From positions 1 through 64,000 of the forward strand of contig WRET01000002.1 of NCBI GenBank assembly GCA_009779195.1: a DNA stretch of 64,000 nucleotides, in the 5' to 3' direction. Source of the DNA: Micrococcales bacterium (lineage in GTDB: Bacteria; Actinomycetota; Actinomycetes; Actinomycetales; Cellulomonadaceae). Both the position numbers and the translations under genes were made by a program. A model generated the notes under the pieces. The model was not told the origin of the DNA. It ran no database searches and saw only the letters and a list, made by a program, of their open reading frames with translations. Of the stretch, positions 1 through 7,825 are shown in pieces. The first letter of the stretch is position 1, and every line of letters starts with the position of its first letter.

Positions 1-5
1 GGGGG

Positions 6-75
6 CGAGACGGTGGGGGCGAGACGGTGGGGGCGAGACGGTGGGGGCGAGACGGTGGGGGCGAGACGGTGGGGA
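6..75. repeat. 14-bp tandem repeat array at the window edge
   Basis: Five head-to-tail copies of the 14-bp unit CGAGACGGTGGGGG, the last ending in A. The unit equals the outer edge of the palindrome that follows, so it looks like slippage or unequal exchange at the tip of that element. The array runs to the window boundary, so its full length is unknown. Confidence 0.9.
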
Positions 76-149
76 CGGTTCCTGCTGTCTTGCCAGCTGC
101 GCCGTAACGGCGCAGCGAGCAAGACTGAGGAACCGTCCCCACCGTCTCG
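63..149. repeat. REPIN-like palindrome (GGGGACGGTTCC family), copy 1
   Basis: Two inverted halves, GAGACGGTGGGGACGGTTCC and its complement, enclose an inner 9-bp hairpin (GCTGCGCCG-TAA-CGGCGCAGC, 97-117). The whole can fold as one long hairpin. The same halves recur at 18494, 18693, 19625, 31804-31970, 34048 and 36153. Such paired inverted REPs are the form known as REPINs, usually mobilised by a RAYT (TnpA-REP) transposase; no such gene is present in the window. Confidence 0.8.
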
Positions 150-195
150 CTGGTGAGCCGAGAGCCCTGGTGCACCACTGCGGGGTGGATCCGCG

Positions 196-1317
196 TCAGT
201 GGATGATCTCTGAGTCGCAGGTGTCTTTGACGCGGGCGATACGTCTAGCCAGGTCAGATGTGATCTCCAGGCCGTCGAGGGCACCGGGTTTGAGGCGGGC
301 GACGACTTCGGCGGAACCGTCGACGAGGATCGTCGTCCTCTCGAACAGACCTGGGAGCTCTTGGTAGCAGGTGCCGCAGTCGTTGCACAGGGGTTGGTCG
401 TCGGGATCCAACCAGATCGGCCGGGGGGTCTCGTCGGCTGGTGCTGGGGCCGGTGGTGCTGCGGTGGGTGCCGGGCTGGTGGGCGCGGCTGGAGCACGGC
501 TGGACGGTGCGCGGCTGGGAGCGAGCGGGGCCGTCGCTGCCAGGGTGGCGGGGGTGAGCGGTCCGGTGGATGTGGCGAGCTCAGCCATGGCTGCGGCGAT
601 CTGGTCCATGGCGTCCTCGCGCGCGGCCAGGGCTTCGGCGAGCTGGGTCTGCAGCTCGTCGAGCTGTGCTGCGTGCGTCGTGCGGGCCTCGGTGAGCTGG
701 GCTTGCAGGTCCGCCAGCCGCGCGGCCTGTGGCGCTGGGGAGACGCCACCGGGACCAGCGGTGTCAGGTGTGCTGGGAGGTGTGCGGGGCTGGCGGGCGG
801 CAGGCCGGGCCTGGGAGTCTTGTGGGACGCGCGCAGGGCGGGCGGATGGCGGGGCCTTGCCGGGTTTGTACACCGACAGCCAGATCGACACGAGCAAGGC
901 AGCGACCTGCGCTGCCATGAGTGCCAGGAAAGCCCCACCGTCGGTGAGACCGCCGACGAAAGTACCGGCACGGGCTTTGTCCGCGGCAGCCGACAGCACG
1001 ACGAGACCAGCCCCGATAAGCACGACGAGCACGGCGACGCAGACCCATTTCCACAGCACCCACCGGTGCTTGAAGAACCCCCACTGCGTCCACAGGCCGT
1101 AGACGACCGCCTGGCCGAGAGTGAACACAGCCATCGAGGCCAGCGCCACCCACGACAGCATCGTCATGGTCGCGGCGATGGCGACGAAATCGTCGTGCGA
1201 GGCGAAGAACCCCTGGACGCCCAAGGCGAGCACAGCCACCGTCGCCCCGAACCAGATGCCGGTGGAGATGATGTGGAGGATGCGCATCCACCTCATCCCA
1301 CGGCGTTTGAATCTCAT
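196..1317 (-). CDS. Membrane protein with C-terminal ferredoxin-like domain
   Basis: 373 residues. The first 150 residues carry about four hydrophobic helices, resembling small integral membrane proteins of the DUF2269 kind (tentative). A proline/alanine-rich linker and a short coiled coil (about 195-245) follow. The last 65 residues hold Cys311-x2-Cys314-x2-Cys317 and a lone Cys367 near the ending CDSEIIH, the pattern of the single-cluster ferredoxin domain found attached to some 2-oxoacid oxidoreductases, so a [4Fe-4S] or [3Fe-4S] cluster is likely. The ATG at 1317 has an AGGAG nine bases upstream. A role as a membrane-anchored electron carrier is inference; the partner is unknown. A c-di-GMP riboswitch lies about 470 bp upstream on the same strand. 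Confidence 0.75.
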   Translation of the reverse strand: MRFKRRGMRWMRILHIISTGIWFGATVAVLALGVQGFFASHDDFVAIAATMTMLSWVALASMAVFTLGQAVVYGLWTQWGFFKHRWVLWKWVCVAVLVVLIGAGLVVLSAAADKARAGTFVGGLTDGGAFLALMAAQVAALLVSIWLSVYKPGKAPPSARPARVPQDSQARPAARQPRTPPSTPDTAGPGGVSPAPQAARLADLQAQLTEARTTHAAQLDELQTQLAEALAAREDAMDQIAAAMAELATSTGPLTPATLAATAPLAPSRAPSSRAPAAPTSPAPTAAPPAPAPADETPRPIWLDPDDQPLCNDCGTCYQELPGLFERTTILVDGSAEVVARLKPGALDGLEITSDLARRIARVKDTCDSEIIH

Positions 1318-1661
1318 CTGTGTCTACTCCTGGCCGCGAGGGCCGCTGTTCGGGCGGGGCGGGGCGTCAAGACATACATCGGCTGGGCGCCGCGCTGGTC
1401 AGCTGGTTGCGGTCCGGGTGCTGCCGCACCACAGGCGCCGCCTGGGGTCTGCCTCGTGAGGCGGGGGCCAGGCCGGGCGCGGCGAGCTTTCCTCCTGTTA
1501 CCGGTCGTCGGCGGGTCGACCCCGCAGCTGTTGGAACCTGAGGATATCGCCCGCAGGACAGGCTCGAAGACACCGTGTCCTGACCGCCTCGGCGCAACAG
1601 TGCGGCCGCGGCCTGGTCGTGTGCACGTCGCCGCTGGTCGTCGGCGTCGTGTACGCGCTGG

Positions 1662-1778
1662 CTATGCGGCCAGGCGCTGGGCGGGGACCTGTTTGCCAGC
1701 GTCCAGGCGGGAGGCGATCGACAGCCACGACTGCACGCGCGCGGCAGGGAGGGATTCGGTGGTGGGAGGCGGTTCCAT
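1662..1778 (-). CDS. Possible 38-residue leader peptide gene after the riboswitch
   Basis: A short reading frame (MEPPPTTESL... to ...AAQRLAA-like end) starts at an ATG with AAGGA five to six bases upstream, about a dozen bases after the riboswitch aptamer. It may be the gene whose translation the riboswitch controls, a leader ORF for the downstream membrane ferredoxin gene, or chance. No family is recognised. The rest of the 660-bp gap between the two flanking genes (1318-1977) shows no convincing coding frame; longer frames there are arginine/proline-rich and look spurious. Confidence 0.35.
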   Translation of the reverse strand: MEPPPTTESLPAARVQSWLSIASRLDAGKQVPAQRLAA

Positions 1779-1787
1779 CGGAATCCT

Positions 1788-1880
1788 TGTCTGTTCGGCA
1801 GCCCGGCTGACCGCGTGGGTCCCGTGGCTTTGCGTCTCCTCCTCGCGGAGGGTTTGCCCTTGTCGTCTGACACTGTGAGG
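1788..1880 (-). promoter_or_regulatory. Cyclic di-GMP-I (GEMM-I) riboswitch
   Basis: Read on the minus strand, the conserved GEMM-I blocks occur in order: AGGGCAAACC, then GACGCAAAGCCACGGG after a CTCC/GGAG stem, then GGTCAGCCGGGCTGCC. These are the ligand-binding joints and the tetraloop-receptor side of the class I c-di-GMP aptamer. An AAGGA-ATG start follows within about 15 bases and no clear intrinsic terminator sits between, which suggests translational control. Downstream genes on this strand are the 38-residue frame and the membrane ferredoxin protein. Confidence 0.85.
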
Positions 1881-1977
1881 GTAGCGAGCGTCGATGCCCC
1901 GGCGGCAGGACCCTGCGGTTTGTTCACCTGGTCTGACCACGCAGGAAACCGGCAGACGAGGACGAACCCGACACGCC

Positions 1978-3906
1978 CTAACGGACCGACCGCAAGAAGT
2001 CGACCATGATCGGGCCGGCCGTCTCGGCGCCGTGGCCGCCGACTTCGACGAACACCGCGACTGCCAGGTCACCTTGCGACGCGACGATCCACGCGCGGGT
2101 GTCCGTTGTCCCGCCGTTGTCGAACTCGGCGGTGCCGGTCTTGGCGAACAGGTCGTCGGTCAGCACCGGTGCCAGCACGGTGGCCGCGGTCCCGTCGGTG
2201 ACCACCGCGTGCAAGAGCACCTGCAAGGCTTCGGCCTCAGAGGCGGTCAGGGGTTTGAGGACCGGGCCGGTGGTCGTCGGGTTCGACGTCGGCACTGCGG
2301 CGACATCCGCGACGATCCGCGGGGTGACGGTCTTGCCGCCGGCTGCTGAGGCCATGACGGTCGCCATACCCAGCGGGGAGGCCAGGACCTTGCCCTGGCC
2401 GATCATCGCCGCCGCATGGCTGGCCGCGTCGTTACCGTCGGGCACCGACCCCAAGAAGGCACCGAAACCCGCCCCGGACGCCGGGTCCAGGCCCAGAGAC
2501 CGGGCGGCCACACCCAGGTCTGTGTCGGTGACCTTGCCAGCCCCGCCGACGAACGCCGTGTTGCAGGAGTGGGCGAAAGCCGTGGTGAACGACACCGAAC
2601 CAGTGGCGCCCGCCGGGTAGCCGGGGACGTTGTGGAACGGTTTGCCGCCGACAGTGGCCGACTCTGGGCAGGTGACGGTCTGGTCGGGGGTGTACCCGGC
2701 GCGCAGCAGCGCCAAGGCGCTGACGATCTTGAACGTCGAACCGGGCGCATACTGCCCGACGGTCGCGGTGGACAGCCCACCCCCGCCAGGGCCTGAGGCG
2801 ACCACGACGATCTCGCCAGTCGAAGGACGGACCGCGACGATCGCCGCCGCCGGTTCGACGTCTTGCAGCAAGGACTCGGCGGTCTGCTGCATGGTCAGGT
2901 CGATCGTCGTGCGCAGGTCCTCGCCGGGGACCGGGTCGGCGTGGAACAGCACACGCCGGATCCCGTCGGGACGCACCCCCCGGACCTCCCAGCCTGGAGT
3001 ACCGCGCAGCATCTCGTCGTACTGGCGCTGCAACCCGCTCATACCGGTGGTGTCACCAGCGGCGATAGCGCCGTCGGAAGCCTCGACCAGCTCGGCGGTC
3101 GCCGTCGCGGCCCGTCCGAGCACCGGCCGGGCGAAGGCCGCGTAGGGGGCCAGCGGCACCCTGTCCTCCACCAGACGCACCCCGTTCAGCCTGGCGAGCC
3201 CATCGACGTCGTAGTCCGGGTCGGTGGGACGTACGACGATGGCTTCGACGAAGCCTTTGGGCCCGGCGGCTGCGACACGGTCGGCGTAGACCTGCGGGTC
3301 GATACCGACGGCCTCGGCGAGGGCACGTGCCGCCGCGTCCAGCCCGGGTTCGTCGACGTAGGTCTTGTCGATACCGATCCGCACGACCTCACGGGGTTCG
3401 ACGAGCACCTGGTCCCCGGCGCCGAGAATGTTCCCGCGGTTGGCCTGGGTGCGGTCGACGACGAGCTTCTCCCCAGCGACCAGGCTCGGGGCCAACATGT
3501 TCGGGCTCCACCGGGCCAGCCACTTGCTGTCGGTCAAGGTGAGTGTCGCCGACGTGGTGTACGACCAGGTGACCGGCGGGGTCCCCAGCGCCCAGGCCCA
3601 GTCCAAGGTCACCGCTGCGGTGTTCTCGGTCCGCACCGTCTTGGTGACCTTCACCGTCGGTTTCTTCTCGCCCATCTGGTCGAACGTCTGGCTCCACAGC
3701 TGGTCCGCCGGTGCCGAGTCGGCCCACGCAGCGTCGGACAAAGTGCCCGACGCCAGCGCTTCAGCGAGTTTCTGGGCGGCTGGGCCCGGGTCTGGGGTGC
3801 TGGAGCAACCGCTGACGAGCGCGGTGGCCGCGAGCGCGACAAGGGTGAGGGCCACCTGCACCGCACGGCGGGTCGCACCGTGGGTTGTGCCAGCCAGTTG
3901 TCGCAC
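1978..3906 (-). CDS. Lipoprotein class B penicillin-binding protein (transpeptidase)
   Basis: 642 residues. A lipobox LVSGC follows an N-terminal hydrophobic segment, so the protein is probably a membrane-anchored lipoprotein. An NTF2-like MecA_N-type domain (about 40-150) precedes a PBP dimerisation region and the transpeptidase domain. All three catalytic motifs are present: STFK (Ser near 390), SCN (near 446) and KTGT (near 590). It cross-links peptidoglycan outside the membrane. The architecture is that of PBP2a/MecA-like proteins; many actinobacteria have one as a normal wall enzyme, so beta-lactam resistance cannot be read from sequence. Start is GTG with GAGGGG upstream; a nearby ATG is out of frame. 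Confidence 0.9.
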   Translation of the reverse strand: MRQLAGTTHGATRRAVQVALTLVALAATALVSGCSSTPDPGPAAQKLAEALASGTLSDAAWADSAPADQLWSQTFDQMGEKKPTVKVTKTVRTENTAAVTLDWAWALGTPPVTWSYTTSATLTLTDSKWLARWSPNMLAPSLVAGEKLVVDRTQANRGNILGAGDQVLVEPREVVRIGIDKTYVDEPGLDAAARALAEAVGIDPQVYADRVAAAGPKGFVEAIVVRPTDPDYDVDGLARLNGVRLVEDRVPLAPYAAFARPVLGRAATATAELVEASDGAIAAGDTTGMSGLQRQYDEMLRGTPGWEVRGVRPDGIRRVLFHADPVPGEDLRTTIDLTMQQTAESLLQDVEPAAAIVAVRPSTGEIVVVASGPGGGGLSTATVGQYAPGSTFKIVSALALLRAGYTPDQTVTCPESATVGGKPFHNVPGYPAGATGSVSFTTAFAHSCNTAFVGGAGKVTDTDLGVAARSLGLDPASGAGFGAFLGSVPDGNDAASHAAAMIGQGKVLASPLGMATVMASAAGGKTVTPRIVADVAAVPTSNPTTTGPVLKPLTASEAEALQVLLHAVVTDGTAATVLAPVLTDDLFAKTGTAEFDNGGTTDTRAWIVASQGDLAVAVFVEVGGHGAETAGPIMVDFLRSVR

Positions 3907-4119
3907 TTGTCATGCCCCTCGTGGAGAATCCACCAGAGACCATACCCCTCCCGCCGACGTCAATGAGCCGGTTTTGCGTAACATTCGCACGACAACCAGG
4001 GGTCGGACACACGGCGCCGGGGTGTGGATGTCAGGTGTCCTGGTCACCGAACCACCTGTGGGTGGCGGAGTCAGCGCGCGGTACGGGTCGCCCACCACCG
4101 TGCCCCAGGCGTCCGGGTG

Positions 4120-5256
4120 TCAGGTGCTGGCGGGCTGCCAGACGCAGGCAGGGTCGTCGGCGAGAGGGTCGCCGGTGGCGGCGAACGCACGGGCCCGCGA
4201 ACCGCCGCACAGGTCGGCGAACTCGCAGCGCCCGCACTTGCCGGAGAAATCGGCGGCGCGGATCCGGCGCAGGGTCTCGTCGTCGCGGTACAGCTCGGCC
4301 AGGGGCCGGTCACGCACCGACCCCAGGTCCAGCGGGAGGAACCCGGCGGGGTTGACCTGGCCGTCGTAGGAGACGAAGACGATACCTTTGCCGTCACGTG
4401 TGGCCGAGGTGTGCGCGCTGGGCTGCGCGGTGGGTTCGCCCATGAGGCCGACCAGGCGGTCGTGGAGCCTGCGGTAGTTCGCAGTCTCGGGGGCTGGACC
4501 GCCTGCGCGGCGCTGGTGGACGACCCGGCGGAAGAACGGCGCCTCGACAGTGCGCACGATCATCCCGTACTGGGAAGCGTCCCACAGCAGGTGGCACACG
4601 TCTTCGGCCTCCTGCGGGGAGACGGCGCCCATGATGGAACCCCGTCCGACGTGCACGAGGAAGAACACTTCCCAGATATCGGCGCCCGCGTCAGTGATGA
4701 CTTTGACCACATCAGCCAGCTCGTCGAGGTTCTGCTGCATGACAGTCGTGTTGACCTGCACATCCACCCCGACATCGTGGAACTTGGCGATCGTGTCGAT
4801 CGTGTCGGCGAAATGCCCGGGCAGCTGGCGCACGTCCTCGTGGACCGCCGGGCTCGCCCCGTCCAGGGAGATCGACACCGCACGCACCCCGCTGGCGGCG
4901 ATCTTGGCGATCACCTCGTCGGTCAGCAGCGGTGTCACCGCCGGCGACAAGGCTGTGGGCATCCCCAGGGACGTGGAGTGCTCGACGAGCTCGAACAGGT
5001 CGTGACGCATCATGCAGTCCCCGCCGGTGAGCACCAAGATCGGGTACGGCCGCCCGAAGCCCGCGACCTGCTCGATGAGGTCGTGCCCCTCGGCGCTGGT
5101 CAGCTCACCGGGCAGCGGTTCGGTCAACGCCGAGGCGCGGCAGTGCCGGCACGCGACCGGGCAGGCCCGTGTCGTCTCCCAGAACACCAGCATGGGCCGC
5201 TGCCCGAAGTCGATCTTGGCCTGGCTGCCCCCGTGCTGTGCTGGACGGTGCTGCAT
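4120..5256 (-). CDS. Radical SAM/SPASM protein (TIGR04053-like)
   Basis: 378 residues. Cys32-x3-Cys36-x2-Cys39 binds the SAM-cleaving [4Fe-4S] cluster, and the C terminus has a SPASM-type cysteine cluster (CGRC, a later C, then CVW) for a second cluster. The opening TTRACPVACRHC and overall length fit the TIGR04053 family, related to AhbD/heme-pathway and peptide-maturing radical SAM enzymes. The substrate is not known. It stands alone between a PBP and a methyltransferase, with no precursor-peptide gene next to it; heme genes are 10 kb away. I chose the ATG at 5256 because AAGGAG lies just upstream; a frame extending to 5277 lacks that support. Confidence 0.8.
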   Translation of the reverse strand: MQHRPAQHGGSQAKIDFGQRPMLVFWETTRACPVACRHCRASALTEPLPGELTSAEGHDLIEQVAGFGRPYPILVLTGGDCMMRHDLFELVEHSTSLGMPTALSPAVTPLLTDEVIAKIAASGVRAVSISLDGASPAVHEDVRQLPGHFADTIDTIAKFHDVGVDVQVNTTVMQQNLDELADVVKVITDAGADIWEVFFLVHVGRGSIMGAVSPQEAEDVCHLLWDASQYGMIVRTVEAPFFRRVVHQRRAGGPAPETANYRRLHDRLVGLMGEPTAQPSAHTSATRDGKGIVFVSYDGQVNPAGFLPLDLGSVRDRPLAELYRDDETLRRIRAADFSGKCGRCEFADLCGGSRARAFAATGDPLADDPACVWQPAST

Positions 5257-5319
5257 ATGTCTCCTTGGTCGTACCAACCGCCGAATCCTACCGGCCCGGA
5301 CCCGTGCGGCCGGGCGTCA

Positions 5320-6144
5320 TCACACGTTCGCCGCCCCGCCACCCCCGACGACCGCCGCCCCCATGACTACGGTGGCTTCGCACGTCGGGTCGTCGATGGT
5401 CCGGGGGTCCAGGCCGTGAGCGGCGAAGACCTGGGCGAGCACAGGGGCCTGGGCGGTGCTGGCCTCCATGGCGAGGGTGCCGCCGGGGCGTAACCAGCGC
5501 CGAGCCGCCCCAACCACACGGCGAGCCACGTCCAGGCCGTCACGACCGCCGTCGAGAGCAGCACGAGGCTCGTACAGACGCGCTTCGCGGGGTATCGTGG
5601 CCAGCCGGTCGGTGGGCACGTGGGGAACGTTGGCCACGAGTGCGGCAACACGCCCGCGCAGGGCCGACGGCAGCGGTGCGTCCAGGTCCCCGAGGTGCAC
5701 GACACCGCACGGGCCCAGGTTGGTGCGGGCGCACGCCACCGCGGCTGGGTCGATATCGGTGGCGTGGACGACGATCCCCGGGACTGCTGCGGCCAGCGCC
5801 GCCCCGACAGCCCCTGTCCCGCAGCACAGGTCCACCACGAGATCACCTGGGCGCAGGGTTGGTGCCGCAGCGCCGACGACCGCACCGGTGCGCGTACGGG
5901 GCACGAACACACCTGGTGCCACCACCAGGCGCAGGCCGCAGAACGCCGCCCAGCCCAGGACCTGCTCCAGCGGTTCGCCAGCCACACGTCGTGCGGTCCA
6001 CTGGTCGAGCTGGTCGCCAGCGTGCGCACGTAACAACGCGGCCTCGTCCTCGGCGAACACGCAACCGGCGGCACGAAGGGTCGCTACCAGCCCATCCACC
6101 CCACCATCGTGGCACGTCGCGGCGTGCGGGGGGTTAGGAGACAC
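5320..6144 (-). CDS. PrmC-related protein N5-glutamine methyltransferase (TIGR03704-like)
   Basis: About 274 residues. A SAM-binding Rossmann fold is visible: VVDLCCGTGAVG (motif I) and the acidic loop TDIDPAAV. Where PrmC/HemK has NPPY, this protein has NVPH followed by VPT, a change typical of the TIGR03704 branch. True PrmC methylates the glutamine of release-factor GGQ; the target of this branch is uncertain. The first 15 residues may not be translated; an internal GTG about 15 codons in is possible. It lies head-to-tail with the upstream regulator (4-bp gap). Confidence 0.8.
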   Translation of the reverse strand: MSPNPPHAATCHDGGVDGLVATLRAAGCVFAEDEAALLRAHAGDQLDQWTARRVAGEPLEQVLGWAAFCGLRLVVAPGVFVPRTRTGAVVGAAAPTLRPGDLVVDLCCGTGAVGAALAAAVPGIVVHATDIDPAAVACARTNLGPCGVVHLGDLDAPLPSALRGRVAALVANVPHVPTDRLATIPREARLYEPRAALDGGRDGLDVARRVVGAARRWLRPGGTLAMEASTAQAPVLAQVFAAHGLDPRTIDDPTCEATVVMGAAVVGGGGAANV

Positions 6145-6147
6145 GCC

Positions 6148-6927
6148 TTAGGACGGACCGAACGGGGACGGACCTGGAGGGCTGGGCTGGGCGTCGGCGA
6201 ACGGACCACCAGGTTCGTGGCCGTGGTCGCCGTAGGCAGTCACCGACAAGAAGCGGCACGGCAGGCGGACCACCTCTTCGGGGCCGTGGGGCACCTCGCC
6301 GTCGAACTGCAGGGCGTCGCCGGGACGCAGGGTGTAGCTCGACTCGCTGTGCGTGTAGACCATCGTGCCTTCCAGCATGTAGAGCAGCTCGGTGCCCGGG
6401 TGCTGGAACTGTGGGTATGTCTCTGGTGCGTTGCTCAAGGTGACCAGTATCGGGTCCATCCGCCGGTGCTTGCCGCGCAGAGTGCCGAGAAGCTCGTAGT
6501 TCGCGTCGCGCATGATAGTGCGAGCCCCGTGCCCTGCCGGCACGTATACCGCTTCACGCTCGAGGTCGACACCCCGCAGCAACGCGGTGACCGGCACGTC
6601 TAATCCAGTGGCGAGGCGGGCCAACGTGGTCAGCGAACACGACGTCTGCGCATTCTCGATCTTCGACAGCATTGCCTTGGACACACCGACACGGGAGGCA
6701 GCCTCGGCCACCGACAGCCCAGCCGCCACGCGGTGGGCCCGGGCCTGACGTGCGATGGATCGCTCCAGTTCACCGCGCGCGTTGGCGTCATTGCCAGATC
6801 TCACGGGGACATCATGCCCTGTCCGTCGAGAAGGCGAAACCATCTCCGGGCCCCTCACAAGAGCCTTGTCTGGCCGCTGCGCCACCAGTGATAGGCGATG
6901 GACACCCTTGGGGTACCAACACGTCAC
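6148..6927 (-). CDS. XRE-family transcriptional regulator with cupin sensor domain
   Basis: Up to 259 residues. An XRE-type helix-turn-helix (from about 60, LSVAEAASRVGVSKAMLSKIE) is followed by a beta-rich cupin domain with HPGTELLYMLEG and LRPGDALQFDGEVPHG, the small-ligand sensor of the PuuR/HipB-like group. It probably represses or activates amine or amino-acid metabolism genes, but no target is visible next to it. The first 30-50 residues look non-native; a start near MVSPS or the GTG at VPVRSG is likely. Stop lies 4 bp from the methyltransferase start, so they may be co-transcribed. Confidence 0.85.
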   Translation of the reverse strand: MTCWYPKGVHRLSLVAQRPDKALVRGPEMVSPSRRTGHDVPVRSGNDANARGELERSIARQARAHRVAAGLSVAEAASRVGVSKAMLSKIENAQTSCSLTTLARLATGLDVPVTALLRGVDLEREAVYVPAGHGARTIMRDANYELLGTLRGKHRRMDPILVTLSNAPETYPQFQHPGTELLYMLEGTMVYTHSESSYTLRPGDALQFDGEVPHGPEEVVRLPCRFLSVTAYGDHGHEPGGPFADAQPSPPGPSPFGPS

Positions 6928-7054
6928 ATGACTGCGGAGCTGGCCACCGTCAATAGGTCACGACCACCCTGCGGAAATCCACAAAAATTTTGGGAGCCGG
7001 GTGTCTCGGTGGGTTGTTGTGGCTGGGGTGGGTCGCGGGTGGGGGTGGGGGTTG

Positions 7055-7238
7055 GTTGGGTTGGGTCGCGGGTCGGGGTGGCTGTCCGGCACGCAGTCCC
7101 CCGACCGGCTGTCGCCGGTCTTCCCGCCAAACCCGATGCCAGCGTGCCGGACAGCCACCCCGACCCGCTGGTGCAGGCCTCGCCACCCGGTGGGGGGAGG
7201 TCTTGGGACGGCTCGTCCGGCTGCGCCGGACATCGGCC
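7055..7238. repeat. Covarying structured element, copy 1
   Basis: G-rich run (GGTTGGGTTGGGTCGCGGG) leading into a perfect 25-bp inverted repeat (7068-7092 with 7144-7168). Its 51-nt loop contains a 7-bp hairpin GACCGGC-TGTC-GCCGGTC and an invariant tract TTCCCGCCAAACCCGATGCC. Two further hairpins follow (7183-7193 and 7215-7231). Copy 2 lies at 18271-18491. Between copies the stems change in compensating pairs while loops stay identical. The rest of 6928-7376 is G-rich and has no convincing gene. Confidence 0.85.
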
Positions 7239-7376
7239 TGACGGTGGTGCTGGTGTGTGGGGTGGTGGTGGGAAGGGGTCTTGGGTACGGCGGGGTACGT
7301 TTGGCCTGACGTGTGAGGTGTGGGTCGTCTACAGTGGTCGGGGGTTGTCCATGCTGGTGTGGGAGGGGGTGGTGCT

Positions 7377-7694
7377 GTGGCTGAGCGGATCGCTGTCGAT
7401 GCTCAGGCGCTCGGGCGTCACGCGTACCGGCTGGGACAGGTCGCCACTGATGTGCGGGGTGTTGCCGCTGCTGCCAACCAGGCTCCTTTGGCTCCTGATG
7501 CTATGGGGCCGGTGTGCTCGTTCCTGATCGGTCCCGTGTTGGCTGCTGCGGCGGCTGGCCAGGCCGCAGCCGCATCGGCTGCGACGATGGTCGAGTGGAC
7601 TGGGCAGCGAGCGCAGACGTGGGCGGCCCAGGCGACTGTCACCGAACGCGACGCGCTGAAGACCTTGCGGGGTCTGGACGAAAGCGTGGTCTAG
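7377..7694 (+). CDS. Small EspC/WXG100-like alpha-helical protein
   Basis: 105 residues from a GTG preceded by GGGAGGGGG. It is alanine-rich and predicted helical throughout: a first helix (VDAQALGRHAYRLGQVA), an interruption with APDAMG, then a second long helix to ...TERDALKTLRGLDES. This two-helix outline and size resemble the EspC-type type VII secretion substrates of actinobacteria, though the WxG turn is not clear. No ESX secretion genes are near. It sits directly beside the structured repeat and could be a remnant of a longer cassette. Function is inferred from shape only. Confidence 0.5.
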   Translation: MAERIAVDAQALGRHAYRLGQVATDVRGVAAAANQAPLAPDAMGPVCSFLIGPVLAAAAAGQAAAASAATMVEWTGQRAQTWAAQATVTERDALKTLRGLDESVV

Positions 7695-7825
7695 GCCGTG
7701 TTGCGAAAGTCCCTGCGCGCTGCGGCGCGCCCGGCACGCACGCTCGCGGCGTTGTCGATCCTCGCCCCGCAGCGCTGCTGCGACTGTCGTCCGCACGCCC
7801 CGTACGCGCCTCGCTGGCGCACGTC

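Noticed and set aside
361-1878. 505-residue open frame on the plus strand
   Set aside because: Antisense to the membrane ferredoxin gene and riboswitch; composition is Arg/Gly/Cys-rich with no conserved pattern.
1367-1927. 186-residue minus-strand frame across the riboswitch
   Set aside because: It would translate the conserved riboswitch core; residues look random.
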